From: Lachnospiraceae bacterium
Lineage (GTDB): Bacteria; Bacillota; Clostridia; Lachnospirales; Lachnospiraceae
Assembly: GCA_009911035.1 (NCBI GenBank)
Contig: QXWO01000054.1
Coordinates: 1-37,399 of the forward strand
Direction of reading: 5' to 3'
Length of the DNA: 37,399 nucleotides
This document shows positions 1-8,311 of the stretch, one piece after another (position 1 is the first letter of the stretch; each line of letters starts with the position of its first letter). The translations under genes were made by a program, and so were the position numbers. Below the pieces are notes generated by a model. The model worked only from the letters and a program-made list of their open reading frames with translations. It had not been told where the DNA came from and ran no database searches.

Positions 1-149
1 CCATTATTTTATCCCCTAAAACAGTCCGAAAAGTTGATAATCTGATATTATCCTTTATTCATACACATACATTATATCCACTTTATTCTTATAACTCAAT
101 ATATTTCACCATTATTTTCCATAATTTCCCCTTCAATGCACAAGCTCCC
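1..149. other. AT-rich non-coding edge
   Basis: I see no convincing gene here. The stretch is AT-rich, has no open frame with a ribosome site, and probably is the intergenic end of whatever lies left of the window. Confidence 0.4.
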
Positions 150-246
150 CTTCGCAAGCCAGCTTATGACAACAAACGCTGTCACGCTTCGCGAGACAAC
201 TTATTGTAACAAACGCTGCCACGCTCTGCGAAACAGCTTATTGTAA
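150..246. repeat. 37-bp repeat, two units plus a partial one (site A)
   Basis: Two head-to-tail units, about 170-206 and 207-243, follow a degenerate partial unit from about 150. Each unit starts TAACAAACGCTG (the first as GACAACAAACGCTG), has a CACGC-loop-GCG core and ends in CTTATTG. The same 37-bp unit recurs at six other places in the window. It lies just past the terminator of the LD-carboxypeptidase gene. Confidence 0.85.
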
Positions 247-270
247 AAAAAATGCGCAGAAACCTGCGCA
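245..270 (-). terminator. Rho-independent terminator of the LD-carboxypeptidase operon end
   Basis: Read on the minus strand, a perfect 7-bp stem TGCGCAG/CTGCGCA with a GTTT loop is followed by eight T. It begins a few bases after the stop codon of the minus-strand LD-carboxypeptidase gene, so it should end the leftward transcription unit. The 37-bp repeat cluster follows immediately. Confidence 0.9.
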
Positions 271-275
271 AAATC

Positions 276-1127
276 TTATGAACAGTGGAACTTTTGTCCG
301 ATTATAATTCCCTTCGCGTCCGTTCCATGTCCGATTTGTGTTGTAACAGCAATAGGCAGATTTTTCCCGGCAAATTTCCGGACAAGGCTTTCTGCCGACT
401 GATGGGGTTCTTCCCTCTCCATCTGGGTAAAAGTTCCCACCAGTATTCCCGCCACCTTTTGGAACGCGCCAAGCTGTTCCAACTGACACAAAAGTGTCTC
501 TATCTGGGGTGTCAGACCTCCAAGGCTTTCTAACAGCAGTATCTTATCCCTTAGGTCCGGCATATACTCTGTCCCTGCCAATTTTAAAAAGCATCTGATA
601 TTTCCACCAACTACGATCCCTTCCATCTCTTTGCCCTGAATCATACGGACACTTACGGAAAACAAATCATTTCCATGATTCATAACTGTATTGGCAAAAT
701 CTTCCCTCTGGCTCTCCCCATGGTCATATATCAGATTGCGGATTTGATATAGAACTGACGGACGTCCTGTCTTTGCATATATTGCATTGATTACTGTGGT
801 CAGGTCGCTGTAGCCCCAATACATCTTTCCGCTTTCCCCAATCACTCTGTAGTCCAGCCATGGCAGTATACCATTCGCAATGTCCCCTCCCGAAATGTCA
901 AATATTCCTTCTATCTCCTCATCCATATAAAAATCCATAAGTGCCTGCGCCCGTTCTCTGGCCGTACCGCTAAAGACACCCTCCTGCGCATAAATATAAT
1001 TGCTGAACACAGGATGAAGGCCCATCTCATTTAAGACCTCTGTCAATTGTCCTATTTGGGGGGCATATTCTCTTTTCTGGCCGTTTGAGCAACAGACGAT
1101 TCCTATTTTGGCTCCATGATTTATCAT
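276..1127 (-). CDS. S66-family LD-carboxypeptidase / MccF-like peptidase
   Basis: This 283-aa cytoplasmic serine peptidase belongs to family S66, which cleaves the L,D bond of murein tetrapeptides (LdcA) or detoxifies microcin C-like peptide nucleotides (MccF). The family triad is visible as Ser107 in GYSDLT, Glu200 in LLLESL and His267 in IGHGTDAKG. The N-terminal IGIVCCSNG strand and the DISGGD segment fit the Rossmann-like N domain. Length is slightly short of typical LdcA (about 300 aa). The start has a strong AGGAGG site. It lies 57 bp after the MATE gene and ends in a clear terminator, so it is the last gene of the leftward unit. Whether it recycles murein or confers resistance cannot be told from sequence. 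Confidence 0.88.
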   Translation of the reverse strand: MINHGAKIGIVCCSNGQKREYAPQIGQLTEVLNEMGLHPVFSNYIYAQEGVFSGTARERAQALMDFYMDEEIEGIFDISGGDIANGILPWLDYRVIGESGKMYWGYSDLTTVINAIYAKTGRPSVLYQIRNLIYDHGESQREDFANTVMNHGNDLFSVSVRMIQGKEMEGIVVGGNIRCFLKLAGTEYMPDLRDKILLLESLGGLTPQIETLLCQLEQLGAFQKVAGILVGTFTQMEREEPHQSAESLVRKFAGKNLPIAVTTQIGHGTDAKGIIIGQKFHCS

Positions 1128-1184
1128 TCCTACTCCTCCTCTTAAATTCCCCTGTAGTTTCCATACTATCCAAGAAGTAACTGC

Positions 1185-2537
1185 TTACAAAAGGGCACGC
1201 GGCCGACGCAGTTTGGACACCAGTGCAATTGCCAAAAATAAATCTGCTCCGGTCCAGGCCAGCACTTCTCCCCAGAAAACGCCCACATTTCCAATCCCAC
1301 GGGTCAAAAACAGCGCACACATTATGCGCATTATAACCTGTATAAAACTGGAGAGCATGGGAATGACCGGGTCCCCCATGCCCTGAATACAGGCACGGAT
1401 GATATAAAGGCCGTATAACAGCGGAAATCCCAGCGCCAGCACACCTAAATAGCTGCATCCCACCTTAAGCATCTCTCCTGCGGCTGCCTCCGTTTCCCGG
1501 ATAAACAGGCCCAGGATCCCCCTTCCGGCCAAAACCATAACGCCGGACATCACAAGCGCCGTAACAGTTCCAATCAGCAGGGCAGAAACCAGACCGCTCT
1601 TTATCCTCTTATAACTGCCCAGCCCCTTGTTCTGGGCTGTATAAGTCAGGATACCATGACCGTAAGAGGAGGCCGCTGTTTCCAAAAGCACATACAATTT
1701 GTTGGCGGCGGCATATCCCGTCAGGAATACGAAGCCAAACCCATTGACCGTGGCCTGTACCACCAGCCCTCCTGCAGCGGTGATAATATTCTGTGCGCCC
1801 ATAGGAATACCTATCTTGATCTGTTCCCACAAAATCCCTCTGTCTATCACGCTGCTTTCTTTGTCCATCCTGCATATCTCAATTTTCCTTATGGCCGCAA
1901 TGCAGTAAGCCGACGCCAGAATCTGGGCCAGCACCGTCCCCCAGGCTGCCCCCGCTATTCCTATATCCAGCTTCACCACAAAAAGCACATCAAATGCAAT
2001 ATTTCCCAGAGAGGCTATTACCATTGCACGGAGAGGCTTTTGGCTGTTGCCCAGCGCCCGCAGTATGGCCGCCGCTGTATTGTATAAAAAAGTAACCGGA
2101 ACTCCCAAATAAAGAATCCGCAGGTAAATTTCCGTCAGTCCATAGACTTCTGCCGGCGTCCGCAGCAGCCTAAGGCCCGGGCCTACAAGGACCTGTCCTG
2201 CCGCGGTAAAAATCACAGCCCCCGCCGCCCCGATGCAGCAGCCCGCATAGACTGCCTTTTTCAAGTACTCCGTTTTCTTTTCCCCAAAAAAACGGGCTGT
2301 CACAACGCAGCAGCCCTGGGTAATTCCCGAAATGACACCGAACATAATAAAAGTCAGCCATTCCGATGCCCCTAGAGCCGCCAGCGCATCGGCCCCCACG
2401 TACTGTCCCACAATAAGTGCATCTGCAAAAGTATAGAACTGCTGAAAAAGATTCCCCAGCATCAGCGGCATGGAAAATGCCAGCAGTAAACGGGCAGGAT
2501 TCCCTGTTGTCATGTCTTTTGTCCCGGATGTATTCAT
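1185..2537 (-). CDS. MATE-family multidrug/cation antiporter
   Basis: This 450-aa inner-membrane protein has about twelve hydrophobic segments in two pseudo-repeats. The N-terminal MTTGNPARLLLAFSMPLMLG and the following NLFQQFYTFADALIVGQYVG are typical of the NorM/DinF-type MATE exporters, which exchange Na+ or H+ for drugs or metabolites. An upstream in-frame ATG at 2606 exists, but the ATG at 2537 has an AGAGG ribosome site about 8 bp away and matches family N-termini, so I chose it. It starts 108 bp after the ribokinase stop on the same strand. It could be co-transcribed with the nucleoside operon, but no functional link is evident. The substrate is unknown. Confidence 0.9.
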   Translation of the reverse strand: MNTSGTKDMTTGNPARLLLAFSMPLMLGNLFQQFYTFADALIVGQYVGADALAALGASEWLTFIMFGVISGITQGCCVVTARFFGEKKTEYLKKAVYAGCCIGAAGAVIFTAAGQVLVGPGLRLLRTPAEVYGLTEIYLRILYLGVPVTFLYNTAAAILRALGNSQKPLRAMVIASLGNIAFDVLFVVKLDIGIAGAAWGTVLAQILASAYCIAAIRKIEICRMDKESSVIDRGILWEQIKIGIPMGAQNIITAAGGLVVQATVNGFGFVFLTGYAAANKLYVLLETAASSYGHGILTYTAQNKGLGSYKRIKSGLVSALLIGTVTALVMSGVMVLAGRGILGLFIRETEAAAGEMLKVGCSYLGVLALGFPLLYGLYIIRACIQGMGDPVIPMLSSFIQVIMRIMCALFLTRGIGNVGVFWGEVLAWTGADLFLAIALVSKLRRPRALL

Positions 2538-2645
2538 GGTAAATAACCTCTTGTTGTATGTTTTTTGTGTTTCTCTAATTTTACCATATAACCGTTTAAT
2601 TTCCAATTGTCTTTCCTGCCCCTGCCGGATGCCCTGCTCATTCTT

Positions 2646-3599
2646 CTAATTCGGCTTCTTTTCATTAAGCCGGATAAACTTATCAATTTCTTCTGCGGAG
2701 GGCATTGATTTCTGGGCGCCTTTTCGCGTCACGGATAATCCGCCTGCATAATTGGCGTAACGGACTGCATCAAAGAAGCTGTCTCCCTTTTCAATCCTTG
2801 TGCAAAAAGCTCCTGCAAAAGTATCTCCTGCCGCGGTCGTATCCATAACGGGCATCTCTATGGCCGGAATCATGATTTCGTCCGTTCCGTCTGTTGCGTA
2901 AACACCCTGTCCGCCCAGCTTGATAATCACATTTTTAACGCCCTTTTCCACAAAAAATTCTGCTGCTCTCTTGGCGCTTTCCCAGTCAGATACTTTCATC
3001 CCCGACAGCATTTCGGCCTCAATTGCATTGGGTGATATGTAATCAATCATTTTATAGATACTGTCCGTCAGCCCTTCCGGCGGTACCGGCGCCGGATCAA
3101 GAAACGTCATGATCTTTCTCTTTTGCGCATAATTTACCGTCTGCTCCACGCATTCCATAGGGATCTCTAACTGCAGCATAACAAGTTTCAGATTTGCCAG
3201 CTTATCAAGGGAGGCAAGAATCTCATCTCCCTTTACCTTCTGATTCGCTCCGGGGCATACCACGATGCTGTTTTGTGCCTGACGATCCAGCGTAATTATG
3301 GCAAGTCCTGTCGGATTTTCTGTATCCGTACAGATTCCTTCCGTGTTAACATTCTGCTCTTTCAGCGTATTTTTAACAATCTCACCATTGGCATCCTCTC
3401 CCACTCTGCCAATCATCTGGACATTCCCCCCGGTCCTCCCGGCGGCATAAGCCTGATTCGCCCCCTTTCCTCCCGGCGTGATCAGTATGCCGTCTGCCAG
3501 GACCGTTTCCCCTACTGCCGGTCTTTTTTTCAGCATGACAGAGTAATCCATATTTAGACTTCCCACCACTGCAATTTTAATATACTCTGCTCCTATCAT
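2646..3599 (-). CDS. rbsK: Ribokinase
   Basis: PfkB-family kinase of 317 aa that phosphorylates ribose to ribose 5-phosphate. Visible motifs are GSLNMD near residue 13 (sugar binding), GGKGANQ at 43-49 (first PfkB signature), NAIE at 191-194 (Mg/phosphate NxxE motif), IIKLGGQGVY near 225 (nucleotide site) and DTTAAGD at 253-259 with the catalytic Asp259. The usual GAGD appears as AAGD. Two starts are possible. ATG at 3617 overlaps the hydrolase stop as ATGA; ATG at 3599 has a GGGAG site 8 bp upstream and I prefer it. Directly downstream of the nucleoside hydrolase, it would consume the ribose that enzyme releases. Confidence 0.93.
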   Translation of the reverse strand: MIGAEYIKIAVVGSLNMDYSVMLKKRPAVGETVLADGILITPGGKGANQAYAAGRTGGNVQMIGRVGEDANGEIVKNTLKEQNVNTEGICTDTENPTGLAIITLDRQAQNSIVVCPGANQKVKGDEILASLDKLANLKLVMLQLEIPMECVEQTVNYAQKRKIMTFLDPAPVPPEGLTDSIYKMIDYISPNAIEAEMLSGMKVSDWESAKRAAEFFVEKGVKNVIIKLGGQGVYATDGTDEIMIPAIEMPVMDTTAAGDTFAGAFCTRIEKGDSFFDAVRYANYAGGLSVTRKGAQKSMPSAEEIDKFIRLNEKKPN

Positions 3600-3613
3600 A
3601 CCTTGTTCTCCCT

Positions 3614-4570
3614 TCATTCCTGTCCCAAACTTGCAATTGCTGAAATCATCATATCCCAGAACAGTTCAAAATCCAGTTTATCCCCAACATATACATTAGG
3701 CTCCTTCAGCTCTTTTCCTGAATTCATACGGAAAAAATCAATGCAGGTCATTCCATAAGTAAACTCGCCTTTTGTCTCAATATCCACCCGCAGATGTCTT
3801 GTCGTAAAAACATTTTGGTCAATCAGATAAGCAACACAACATGCATCATTTACTGGAGCGCCGTTTTTTCCTGCTCTTTTTGAATTGGCATTATAAAAGG
3901 TCATAAAGTCATTGACAAATTCACTAACCGGAGTGTGGAGCATCCTGATTTTTTCCATCATTTCCGGTGTGGCAACTGCCTGGTAGGTCAGATCCAGCCC
4001 GCACATCACCTTGGGGATTCCGCTTTCAAACAAAATGCGCGCCGCTTCCGCATCACTCCAGATATTAAACTCTGCTGCCGGCGTTATATTCCCAAATCTT
4101 CCGCCTCCCATAATGACAAGCTGCTTTATCTTTTTTTCAATTGCAGGTTCTCTCCTAAGGGCAAGGGCAACATTAGTCAGCGGCCCGGCCGCAACAATAG
4201 AGATATCACCCTCCGACTCCATCAGTGTGTCAATCAAAAAATCGCAGGCATGCTTTTTAATAGGTTTCCGTTCCGGCTCAAACAGCTTCGCCCCGTCAAG
4301 TCCTGACTTGCCATGTACGAAAGGAGCTGTATAAAGAGGCCGCACCAGGGGGGCGCTGCATCCGGCTGCCACCGGGATGTCCGCGCCGATTATGTCCATA
4401 GTTATAAGTGCATTTCTTGTAGTCATTTCCAAAGGGGCATTTCCGGCAACTGTCGTAACCCCCAGCAAATCTATCCTGGGATTTCCCGCAGCTAGCAGTA
4501 TCGCCATCACGTCATCATGTCCGGGATCGCCGTCGTATATCATTTTTTCTTTCCTATCCGTATTTTCCAT
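3614..4570 (-). CDS. Inosine/uridine-preferring nucleoside hydrolase family protein
   Basis: This 318-aa cytoplasmic enzyme should hydrolyse the N-glycosidic bond of ribonucleosides to give base and ribose. The N-terminal Ca2+ site is present as YDGDPGHDD (Asp13, Asp15, Asp19, Asp20), followed by LLGVTTVAGN and the IVAAGPLTNVALAL segment. The late metal-ligand motif reads GAPVNDACCVAYL. The position before the Asp, His in E. coli RihA and relatives as I recall them, is Asn here. A GTG at 4573 precedes the ATG at 4570; the ATG sits 7 bp from AAAGGG and is preferred. It ends overlapping or abutting rbsK, which supports nucleoside salvage. Base specificity is not predictable here. Confidence 0.93.
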   Translation of the reverse strand: MENTDRKEKMIYDGDPGHDDVMAILLAAGNPRIDLLGVTTVAGNAPLEMTTRNALITMDIIGADIPVAAGCSAPLVRPLYTAPFVHGKSGLDGAKLFEPERKPIKKHACDFLIDTLMESEGDISIVAAGPLTNVALALRREPAIEKKIKQLVIMGGGRFGNITPAAEFNIWSDAEAARILFESGIPKVMCGLDLTYQAVATPEMMEKIRMLHTPVSEFVNDFMTFYNANSKRAGKNGAPVNDACCVAYLIDQNVFTTRHLRVDIETKGEFTYGMTCIDFFRMNSGKELKEPNVYVGDKLDFELFWDMMISAIASLGQE

Positions 4571-4609
4571 CACTATACCCTTTCTTTTAATTTCTGTTTT
4601 CCTGTGTGT

Positions 4610-5545
4610 TTATCCCTTTGCCGGTGTTATCATCCTTCTGTTGTTTTGCAGCATATGGACTGCCAGCATCAATATTGTCACGGCATATGGGATCGCCTGA
4701 ATAAACTGGCTGGGAACCGACAGCCCCGGATAAGTTTCAATCAAAATCGCAACGGCATTGGCAAGCCCGAAAATCAGACCGCCGCGCAGAACCCCGTATG
4801 GCCTTGCGTTCCCAAGGCTGATAACCGCCAGCGCTATGAAGCCGTTTCCTGCCGTCATGTCCCTGACAAACATGCTGGTGGCACCTGTAGAGAGAAATGC
4901 TCCGCTTATTCCGCACAAAACGCCGCAGATTATAAATGCCGAATACTTGATTTTCATTTCGTCAATTCCCACGCTTCTTGCCGCCTGTACATTTTCTCCA
5001 ACTGCAATCAAATGTGCTCCGTAAGGTGTCTTATAAAAAACCAGACTGCAAAGGACGACGCTTAAAAAGGCTATCCAGACGATCAGGCTGTGCCCGCTGA
5101 TCACTGAAAGCACAGGAATATTTTCAATGACAGGAATATCCACTACCGGAATCATCGCAACGCCTTCCGGCTGGTAAGACCCTGACGATCCGAAAAATGT
5201 CTGTAGTAAAAAGATGGTCATTGCAGATGCAAAGGTATTAATGGCAAACCCCGTCACAATATGATGGGCTTTATATTTGAATGTAAAAAATGCCAGCATT
5301 AGACAAAGAAGTATACTTGCCCCGCAGCCTGCCAGTATGCCCAGCATCCAGCTTCCTGTCAGGGCATTTACCACAATGGAGAAAAATGCCGACACAAGCA
5401 TGGCACCCTCAAGCCCTATATTCATCACGCCCACTTTTCCACAGAACAAACCTCCTATAGCTGCCAAAATCACAGGGGCAACCAGTTTAAACACAATTGC
5501 AAAAACCGACAGATTTAGTATTTGTTGAAAAAAGAAACTAGCCAT
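4610..5545 (-). CDS. Nucleoside ABC transporter permease (BPD_transp_2 family, second subunit)
   Basis: Integral membrane subunit of 311 aa with about eight to nine hydrophobic helices, of the branched-chain amino-acid/ribose-type permease family that partners BMP-type receptors (NupQ/YufQ-like). The segment GKVGVMNIGLEGAMLVSAF is the family's conserved N-terminal signature. An ATG at 5566 would add seven residues, but the ATG at 5545 has a perfect AGGAGG site and overlaps the end of the preceding permease by 8 bp, so I chose it. The overlap indicates translational coupling of the two permeases, which form a heterodimeric channel. Confidence 0.92.
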   Translation of the reverse strand: MASFFFQQILNLSVFAIVFKLVAPVILAAIGGLFCGKVGVMNIGLEGAMLVSAFFSIVVNALTGSWMLGILAGCGASILLCLMLAFFTFKYKAHHIVTGFAINTFASAMTIFLLQTFFGSSGSYQPEGVAMIPVVDIPVIENIPVLSVISGHSLIVWIAFLSVVLCSLVFYKTPYGAHLIAVGENVQAARSVGIDEMKIKYSAFIICGVLCGISGAFLSTGATSMFVRDMTAGNGFIALAVISLGNARPYGVLRGGLIFGLANAVAILIETYPGLSVPSQFIQAIPYAVTILMLAVHMLQNNRRMITPAKG

Positions 5546-6596
5546 TCTTTTTAACCTCCTTTGCAAATTTTCTTTTATTCAGATAAGGAGTCAGAATTCT
5601 CGATGAAATCAGCATAATCATTATAACCTGTATGATGAGGACCAGTTCCCGGGACACATCCGTATTCTGCTGCATAATCTGCCCGCCAACTTTCAAATAG
5701 GCAAAGAAGAAGCTGATCAGCAGAACGCCCACAGGATGATTGGAGGCAAGAAGTGCAATGATAAGGCCGTCCCCGCCCATACCGCTTGCAAAATCGTCAA
5801 AAAATGACCTGTGTACTCCAAGTACTTCCACGGAACCTGCCAGCGCGGACAGGCCGCCGCTTATTGCAAAACAGAGGATGGTAATAAGCTTAATGTTTAA
5901 TCCGCCGTACCGGGCGAAAACTTTATTGCGCCCTACAGTTTCCATACGGTATCCTAATACACTGTGTTTCATTAAAAAATAAACCAGGACCACCATTGCC
6001 AGCGCAATCAGTATTCCCGCATGGGCAGTGACCAGTGACGATATCTCTTGGAATTCCAAATATTCCGGTATATAATGCATCCTGATGACACCGCCGCTGT
6101 CAGGATCCCTGAAATAAGAGTTGGTCATTCCCGAAGTGACTAATGTTGCAATATAATTCAGCATCAGGGTTGTAACCACTTCATTGATATTAAAATAAGC
6201 CTTTAAGGCTCCTGCCACCACTGCATAGATAACACCGCCGCTTAATGCTGCAATAAAAACTGCGGCTATATGTATCCCCTTTGGCAGTCCCTCCAAATAA
6301 TTTGCTGCAATCGCTGTCATAAACGCCCCTACATAGAACTGGCCCTGTACACCCATATTAAAAAGGCCTGTCCGAAAGGCCACTGATGCTGAAAGGCCCA
6401 CCAGAATAAGAGGCGTTACTTTATTAATGATATTATTCATGTAGAACGCATTGGACAGGGGCATTACAAGAAGACTCTTTATTGCAGAGAGGGGCTCGTC
6501 CGAAACAAGCAGGATCAAAAGGCAGCCCAGCAATACGGCAATAACAATAGACAGTACCGTAGATAACATATTTGTATTTTTTAACTTCTGCTTCAT
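5538..6596 (-). CDS. Nucleoside ABC transporter permease (BPD_transp_2 family, first subunit)
   Basis: Integral membrane subunit of 352 aa. After a basic N-terminus comes a hydrophobic helix at about 12-32, then multiple helices. The segment GLSASVAFRTGLFNMGVQGQFYVG is the conserved signature of the NupP/YufP-type permease. It begins one base after the ATPase stop (TAG-G-ATG), so it is translationally coupled. Together with the 4610-5545 permease it forms the membrane pore for nucleoside uptake. The family assignment is firm; the exact substrate (purine nucleosides, pyrimidine nucleosides or both) is inferred from the downstream hydrolase and ribokinase. Confidence 0.92.
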   Translation of the reverse strand: MKQKLKNTNMLSTVLSIVIAVLLGCLLILLVSDEPLSAIKSLLVMPLSNAFYMNNIINKVTPLILVGLSASVAFRTGLFNMGVQGQFYVGAFMTAIAANYLEGLPKGIHIAAVFIAALSGGVIYAVVAGALKAYFNINEVVTTLMLNYIATLVTSGMTNSYFRDPDSGGVIRMHYIPEYLEFQEISSLVTAHAGILIALAMVVLVYFLMKHSVLGYRMETVGRNKVFARYGGLNIKLITILCFAISGGLSALAGSVEVLGVHRSFFDDFASGMGGDGLIIALLASNHPVGVLLISFFFAYLKVGGQIMQQNTDVSRELVLIIQVIMIMLISSRILTPYLNKRKFAKEVKKNG

Positions 6597-6597
6597 C

Positions 6598-8145
6598 CTA
6601 TTCCTCCCTTCCGTTCTGGTTCTGACGCCCGTTTAATATATATTTTCCTATCTCATTTTCTGTAATTCTGTCATCATTATCCTGGATTGCAACCAGTTCT
6701 CCATCATAAAGCATGCCGATTTTGTCACTTAACCCCATGATTTCCGTAAGTTCTGCCGAAATCAGCAGGACGGCTGCCCCCTCATTGCGCTGTTCGATGA
6801 TCTTATTATGAATATATTCAATGGACGAAATATCCACTCCCCGGGTAGGCTGGCAGGCAATCAGCAGATTCGGTTTCTTACTGATTTCACGTGCCACAAT
6901 AACTTTCTGTACATTCCCGCCTGACATGGCGCCGACTAAAGCTGTTTCGCTGTCCGTCTTTATTTCATATTCTTTAATCAAACGCCTGGCTTCTCCCCTG
7001 ACCTCCTTCCAATTCAGATAAGGTCCCTTATTAAATTTTCCACTGTTATGGGAGCATATGATAAAGTTTTCAGCCACAGACTGGGTTAGACTTGAGCCGC
7101 GCAGATTCCTGTCATCGGGAATGTATCCTATGGACTCTTTTCTGAAATCAGATGTACTGATGCCCGTAATATCTTTTCCGTTATAAAACACCTTTCCTGA
7201 TGAAGGCTTTAAAAATCCTATGACCGCGTCGATCAGCTCTGACTGCCCGTTTCCTTCCACTCCCGCAATTCCAAATATTTCTCCTTCCCGGATGGAAAAA
7301 GACATATCCTTCACTTTCAGTGCGCCTCTTTTGTCCCTCACATTTAAATTCCTGGTCTCGAAAACCACATTCTTCCCGCCGCACGCCACACGTTCCCGTT
7401 TCGGCTTTAGCTGACGCCCTATCATAAGGCTGGTTATTTCTTCCGGATCTGTCTCACTGGTTTTCAGTGTTTGAATCGTCTGTCCATTCCGAAGTACTGT
7501 AACTGAATCCGAAATGTCCATCACTTCTTTTATCTTATGAGTAATCAGAACTATCGTATAACCGTCCTTCACCATCAGACGCAGCGAGCAGAATAGTTCT
7601 TCTGTTTCTTGGGGCGTTAATACTGCTGTCGGCTCATCCAATATAATAATCTTTGCATTATTGTACAGCACCTTTAAAATCTCAATCCGCTGCTTTGCCC
7701 CCACAGACAGACGGTAAACCGGTTCATCAAAATCCGCTGCCAGGCCGAACTGCTTCGCAATCTTTTCCATCTGTTCTTTTTCCGACTTCCGGTCACAGAA
7801 AATCTTTTTTGTTTTTTCATTCCCAAGAGCAATATTCTGGGCTACTGTGTAAGAAGGAATCAGCATAAATTCCTGGTGTACCATCCCCATGCCATTGGCG
7901 ATAGCTTCCCTGGGACTTTTAAAATTTACTTCCTTTCCCGAAATAAAAACCGCCCCTTTTGTTTTTTCCTCCAGACCGAACAGCACCTTCATTAAAGTTG
8001 TCTTTCCGGCTCCGTTTTCTCCTACAAGTGCATGGATTTCTCCCTTTTTAACACAAAAATTGACGCCGCTGTTAGCCACCGTGCCGTTTGGATATATTTT
8101 ATACATATCCTTCATTTCAATCGCATTTTCAATATCTGTACCCAT
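6598..8145 (-). CDS. Nucleoside ABC transporter ATP-binding protein (two ABC domains)
   Basis: Cytoplasmic 515-aa tandem ATPase of the sugar/nucleoside (RbsA/NupO-like) class. The first domain has a full Walker A (GENGAGKTT), signature LSVGAKQR and Walker B ILDEPTAVLTP. The second is degenerate as usual for this class: GVEGNGQSE in place of Walker A, signature MSGGNVQK, and IACQPTRGVD in place of Walker B. Start ATG is 4 bp from GGGAGGG. It follows the receptor gene after a 166-bp gap holding three reversed 37-bp repeat units and a hairpin, which may lower its expression relative to the receptor. Confidence 0.95.
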   Translation of the reverse strand: MGTDIENAIEMKDMYKIYPNGTVANSGVNFCVKKGEIHALVGENGAGKTTLMKVLFGLEEKTKGAVFISGKEVNFKSPREAIANGMGMVHQEFMLIPSYTVAQNIALGNEKTKKIFCDRKSEKEQMEKIAKQFGLAADFDEPVYRLSVGAKQRIEILKVLYNNAKIIILDEPTAVLTPQETEELFCSLRLMVKDGYTIVLITHKIKEVMDISDSVTVLRNGQTIQTLKTSETDPEEITSLMIGRQLKPKRERVACGGKNVVFETRNLNVRDKRGALKVKDMSFSIREGEIFGIAGVEGNGQSELIDAVIGFLKPSSGKVFYNGKDITGISTSDFRKESIGYIPDDRNLRGSSLTQSVAENFIICSHNSGKFNKGPYLNWKEVRGEARRLIKEYEIKTDSETALVGAMSGGNVQKVIVAREISKKPNLLIACQPTRGVDISSIEYIHNKIIEQRNEGAAVLLISAELTEIMGLSDKIGMLYDGELVAIQDNDDRITENEIGKYILNGRQNQNGREE

Positions 8146-8159
8146 ATTCCCTCCCTTAC

Positions 8160-8270
8160 TAACAAACGCTGTCCCGCTCCGCGGGTCTGCTTATTGTGAC
8201 AAACACTGTCCCGCTCCGCGAGTCTGCTTATTGTGACAAACGCTGCCACGCTCCGCATATCTGTTTATCG
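8160..8270. repeat. 37-bp repeat, three units (site B) inside the nucleoside operon
   Basis: Three head-to-tail units at 8160-8196, 8197-8233 and 8234-8270, oriented opposite to the operon. The junctions read TTATTG-TGACAAAC instead of TTATTG-TAACAAAC. The core of the first unit forms a CCCGC/GCGGG stem. They lie between the receptor gene and the ATPase gene, within the operon transcript. Confidence 0.9.
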
Positions 8271-8277
8271 TAGTCAG

Positions 8278-8303
8278 GCACCCTCTAAATACCAGAAGGT
8301 GCC
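8278..8303 (-). terminator. Intra-operon hairpin after the receptor gene
   Basis: GGCACCCTCT and AGAAGGTGCC form a 10-bp stem with one mismatch and a 6-base loop, beginning 8 bp past the receptor stop. No T-run follows on the minus strand. It is therefore more likely a 3'-end-stabilising or partial-attenuation hairpin that gives receptor excess over the membrane subunits than a full terminator. Confidence 0.55.
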
Positions 8304-8311
8304 CATCCTTG

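Noticed and set aside
6598-8145. Degenerate second ATPase site as a novel feature
   Set aside because: The altered Walker motifs in the second domain are usual for the sugar/nucleoside tandem ATPases.
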